Of a stretch of 64,000 nt of DNA, positions 61,879 through 64,000 are shown piece by piece. The notes under the pieces are model-generated. The model saw only the letters and a program-made list of their open reading frames with translations. It did no database searches and was not told the DNA's origin. The stretch is from Paraburkholderia sp. Tr-20389 (GTDB taxonomy: Bacteria; Pseudomonadota; Gammaproteobacteria; Burkholderiales; Burkholderiaceae). The stretch spans positions 62,001-126,000 of the forward strand of contig NZ_JAAGPD010000003.1 in assembly GCF_017104565.1 (NCBI RefSeq), written 5' to 3'. Every line of letters starts with the position of its first letter. The first letter of the stretch is position 1. Both the position numbers and the translations under genes were made by a program.

Positions 61879-61917
61879 AACGGCCCGCGTCGTTCGTGGC
61901 GCGGGCCGTTCGCTTTT
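61879..61917 (+). terminator. Rho-independent terminator
   Basis: AACGGCCCGCG and CGCGGGCCGTT form an 11-bp stem with a 10-nt loop, followed by CGCTTTTGT. It ends the DedA-rhodanese/oxidoreductase transcription unit, 15 bp past the stop. Confidence 0.8.
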
Positions 61918-62095
61918 GTCCTCCTGCGGTTTCCCTCCTATCCAGCAGCCGCTTACCGGTTGTTACACAAGCGACCGTCTGCTTGCACCTGTGATCCTTT
62001 CTGCTTCGTAAGATTAAGTCAGCGTCCGGTCAGGTACTGACACGGGACAGGAGCGCAAGCGCTCAAGCCCGCTCTGCAAGGGATAGGAGAACAGC

Positions 62096-62386
62096 ATGAA
62101 CAAACGTGCGATGGTTTTTGCGGCTTTAGGCGTTGCCGCTGCGTGCATGTCCACAGCGGCGTCGGCGCAGGTCGGCGTCGGTGTGTATCTCGGCGCGCCC
62201 GCGCCCGTCTATGCGCCGCCGCCTGTCGTGTATGCACCGCCGCCGCCCGTGGTCTATGCGCCGCCGCCCGTGTATTACAGTGGCTACGGCGGATATGGCG
62301 GCTATCGGCGCGGATATTGGGGCCGGCCGCACTGGCACGATCACGGTCGGTATCGCGGGGAAGGCCGCCATCACGGCCGCTGGTAA
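62096..62386 (+). CDS. small exported Pro/Tyr/Gly/His-rich protein
   Basis: The 96-aa protein has a signal peptide (MNKRAMVFAALGVAAACMSTAASAQ). The mature part has repeats of YAPPPVV (three times), then a GYGGYGGYRRGYWG stretch and a His/Arg-rich end (HWHDHGRYRGEGRHHGRW). The composition resembles small periplasmic proteins of unknown role found widely in Proteobacteria, and the His-rich tail could bind metal. GATAGGAG lies upstream of the ATG. Confidence 0.8.
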   Translation: MNKRAMVFAALGVAAACMSTAASAQVGVGVYLGAPAPVYAPPPVVYAPPPPVVYAPPPVYYSGYGGYGGYRRGYWGRPHWHDHGRYRGEGRHHGRW

Positions 62387-62559
62387 CGCCCGCTCGTAAC
62401 ATCATTCGAGCCACACGGCGGAGCGCATCCGGCAGTGCGTTTTCGCCGCTCACGCTACAGTAGCGAACAAGTCGGGCATCACGGCAACGTCATGCCTTCC
62501 TGCCGGGCGTGCGTCGGCGTTGCTCCGACACACGCCCGGATCGCCACGACATCCACAGC

Positions 62560-63774
62560 GTGATCACACTGCCCCTCTCTGCCGCCCGCACCCTGCATCT
62601 GGCCGCTCAAGGCCTGCTCACGCCCCCGCGCCGCAAGGCGACCAAGGCCGATGTGCTCGACGCCATCCGGCAGATGGCGCAATTGCAGATCGACACGATT
62701 CATGTCGTCGCGCGCAGTCCGTATCTGGTGTTGTTCAGCCGGCTCGGCGCGTATCAGCCGCAATGGCTCGACGAGCATCTCGCGGAAGGCGCGCTCTTCG
62801 AATACTGGTCGCATGAAGCGTGTTTTCTGCCCATCGAGGATTACCGCCTGATGCGTCACCGGATGCTCGATCCGAGCGACATGGGCTGGAAATACGCCGC
62901 CGACTGGCACACGCAGTACCGTTCGGAGATCGACAAGCTGCTCGCGCAAATCCGCGCGACGGGGCCCGTGCGTTCGGCGGACTTCGCTCGCGAAGCGGGC
63001 AAAGGCAGTGGCTGGTGGGACTGGAAGCCGGAGAAGCGGCATCTCGAAGTGCTGTTCGCGATCGGCGAACTGATGGTCGCGGAGCGGCGCAATTTTCAGC
63101 GCGTGTACGACGTGACCGAACGCGTGCTGCCGCACTGGAACGATGCGCGCGACCTGCAGCCCGCCGATGCCGTCGCGAACGAACTGCTGCGGCGCACCTG
63201 CCGCGCGCTGGGCGTGGTGCGCGCTGACTGGGTCGCGGATTACTACCGGATGCCACGCCGCCCGTACGCCGACGCGCTCCACCAGCTAGCCGACGCGGGC
63301 GAACTGACGCCCGTGAGCGTCGATGGATGGAAGCAGCCGACCTTCGTGCACCGCGACTTCACGTCGATGATCGACGCGGCTTCCAACGGGCAGTTGTCAT
63401 CCACGGTCACGACGCTGTTGTCGCCATTCGATCCCGTCGTCTGGGACCGCAAGCGCGCGGCCGCGCTGTTCGATTTCGATTACGTGATCGAATGCTACGT
63501 ACCCGCTGCGAAGCGCAAATACGGCTACTACGTGCTGCCGATTCTGAATCGAGGCAAGTTGATTGGGCGTGTGGATGCGAAGGCGCATCGTACGAGCGGC
63601 GTGTTCGAATTGAAGGCGCTGCATCTGGAGCCCGGTGTGCGCGTGAGCGGGCGGCTCACAGCAGACTTGCGGCGCGCGCTGCAGCGCTGCGCCGACTGGC
63701 ACGGCACGCCGCAACTGGAGATCACTTCGGCGCCTGACGGACTCGCAGCGGCGCTCGCCGCCGAAGACGACTAA
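62560..63774 (+). CDS. YcaQ/AlkX family DNA crosslink-repair glycosylase
   Basis: The 404-aa protein has the HTH_42/winged-helix architecture of YcaQ. Near the N-terminus QLQIDTIHVVARSPYLVLFSRLG contains Q43-I-D45, the catalytic Gln-hydrophobic-Asp motif. LFEYWSHEACFLPIEDY and LLSPFDPVVWDRKRAAALFDFDYVIECYVPAAKRKYGYYVLPIL follow, the usual middle and C-terminal blocks. Such enzymes unhook interstrand crosslinks and remove bulky N7-alkylated bases. The GTG at 62560 (VITLPLSAARTLHL) is preferred; GTG at 62509 gives a longer, unnatural N-terminus. It is convergent with the truncated LysE gene. Confidence 0.87.
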   Translation: MITLPLSAARTLHLAAQGLLTPPRRKATKADVLDAIRQMAQLQIDTIHVVARSPYLVLFSRLGAYQPQWLDEHLAEGALFEYWSHEACFLPIEDYRLMRHRMLDPSDMGWKYAADWHTQYRSEIDKLLAQIRATGPVRSADFAREAGKGSGWWDWKPEKRHLEVLFAIGELMVAERRNFQRVYDVTERVLPHWNDARDLQPADAVANELLRRTCRALGVVRADWVADYYRMPRRPYADALHQLADAGELTPVSVDGWKQPTFVHRDFTSMIDAASNGQLSSTVTTLLSPFDPVVWDRKRAAALFDFDYVIECYVPAAKRKYGYYVLPILNRGKLIGRVDAKAHRTSGVFELKALHLEPGVRVSGRLTADLRRALQRCADWHGTPQLEITSAPDGLAAALAAEDD

Positions 63775-63791
63775 CCGCGCCCGCTACATGA

Positions 63792-64000
63792 TCAGTGCAG
63801 CGCAGTCCACGCGAGCGACAGCGAGAACATCCCCAGCACGATCGACGCCGCGCGCTGGATCTTCACGGGATCGAGCCACCTCAGTTTGCCGCTGCCGAGC
63901 GCGGCACCGAAGCTGATCCACGCAAACGCGATAGGCACGAGCAGGCACGCGAAGAGCGACATCGCGAACGCGTAGCAGCCAGCAGTCTCGAACGCTATCG
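63792..64000 (-). CDS. LysE family exporter, C-terminal fragment (runs off the window)
   Basis: Only the last 69 residues are present. They read AFETAGCYAFAMSLFACLLVPIAFAWISFGAALGSGKLRWLDPVKIQRAASIVLGMFSLSLAWTALH. Two hydrophobic helices, the FGAALG element and the R-WLDP..R..ASIVLG pattern are typical of the end of LysE/RhtB amino-acid exporters. The start lies to the right of the window. Confidence 0.75.
   Translation of the reverse strand, partial: IAFETAGCYAFAMSLFACLLVPIAFAWISFGAALGSGKLRWLDPVKIQRAASIVLGMFSLSLAWTALH

Noticed and set aside
1-64000. Insertion sequence, prophage or integron
   Set aside because: No transposase, integrase, phage structural gene or attachment-site signature was seen; the giant repeats have no coding capacity.

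Overview
The window is high-GC chromosomal DNA of the Burkholderiaceae, most like Paraburkholderia or Caballeronia. This rests on gene content (OmpC-like porin, H-NS family protein with a TWSGRGRAPGW C-terminus, DUF3443/DUF2844 pair, UxaA-type sugar-acid dehydratase, many MCP and c-di-GMP proteins) and codon bias; I could not compare it with a genome. I recognise no prophage, transposase, tRNA, rRNA or CRISPR array.

Layout. 1-6.4 kb: a 52-aa protein behind a tandem AGGGTTTTCCCT promoter motif, a low-complexity membrane protein, an MgtC-like protein, an AGE-family sugar epimerase, an MCP and a hotdog thioesterase. 7.3-17.2 kb: a sugar catabolic operon that I read as the non-phosphorylating L-fucose (or L-galactose/D-arabinose) route. 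In order of transcription it encodes a periplasmic binding protein, an ABC ATPase and permease, a two-subunit UxaA-type dehydratase, an aldo/keto reductase (sugar dehydrogenase), a lactonase, an SDR and an FAH-fold hydrolase. A divergent IclR regulator and a strong palindromic operator candidate lie at its head. 18.1-24.7 kb: an unrecognised 181-aa protein, a Pat-like acetyltransferase, a LysR regulator and prfC. 24.9-30.3 kb: a four-gene chaperone-usher fimbrial operon. 30.7-35.2 kb: an operon of formaldehyde-activating-enzyme homologue, aldo/keto reductase, succinate-semialdehyde-type dehydrogenase and MFS transporter. 35.8-39.0 kb: H-NS, a serine hydrolase and small exported proteins. 39.1-42.3 kb: a sigma54 activator divergent from a GntP permease with a clear -24/-12 promoter. 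42.3-47.5 kb: DUF3443/DUF2844, DUF2442 and a CoA-transferase. 48.1-57.4 kb: a GGDEF-EAL protein, a porin, a hybrid histidine kinase with Hpt, and an Aer-like receptor behind a textbook FliA promoter. 57.6-64 kb: Ogt, a DedA-rhodanese fusion, a cyclic-nucleotide-domain/thioredoxin-reductase-like fusion without the CxxC, a YcaQ-type glycosylase and a truncated LysE-type exporter.

The most unusual feature is a family of three giant non-coding inverted repeats, about 770-825 bp each (6451-7273, 17222-18045, 22365-23133). Each has two arms of about 350-370 bp made of an ordered series of small hairpins, and a conserved 79-80-nt central loop closed by a 26-bp stem. They carry no transposase. Their left ends lie 0-2 bp after a stop codon, and two copies fill the whole gap between convergent genes. 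Their outer spacers match between the two arms of one copy but differ between copies. This is the best candidate for an undescribed system here, although such elements may be common elsewhere in these genomes.
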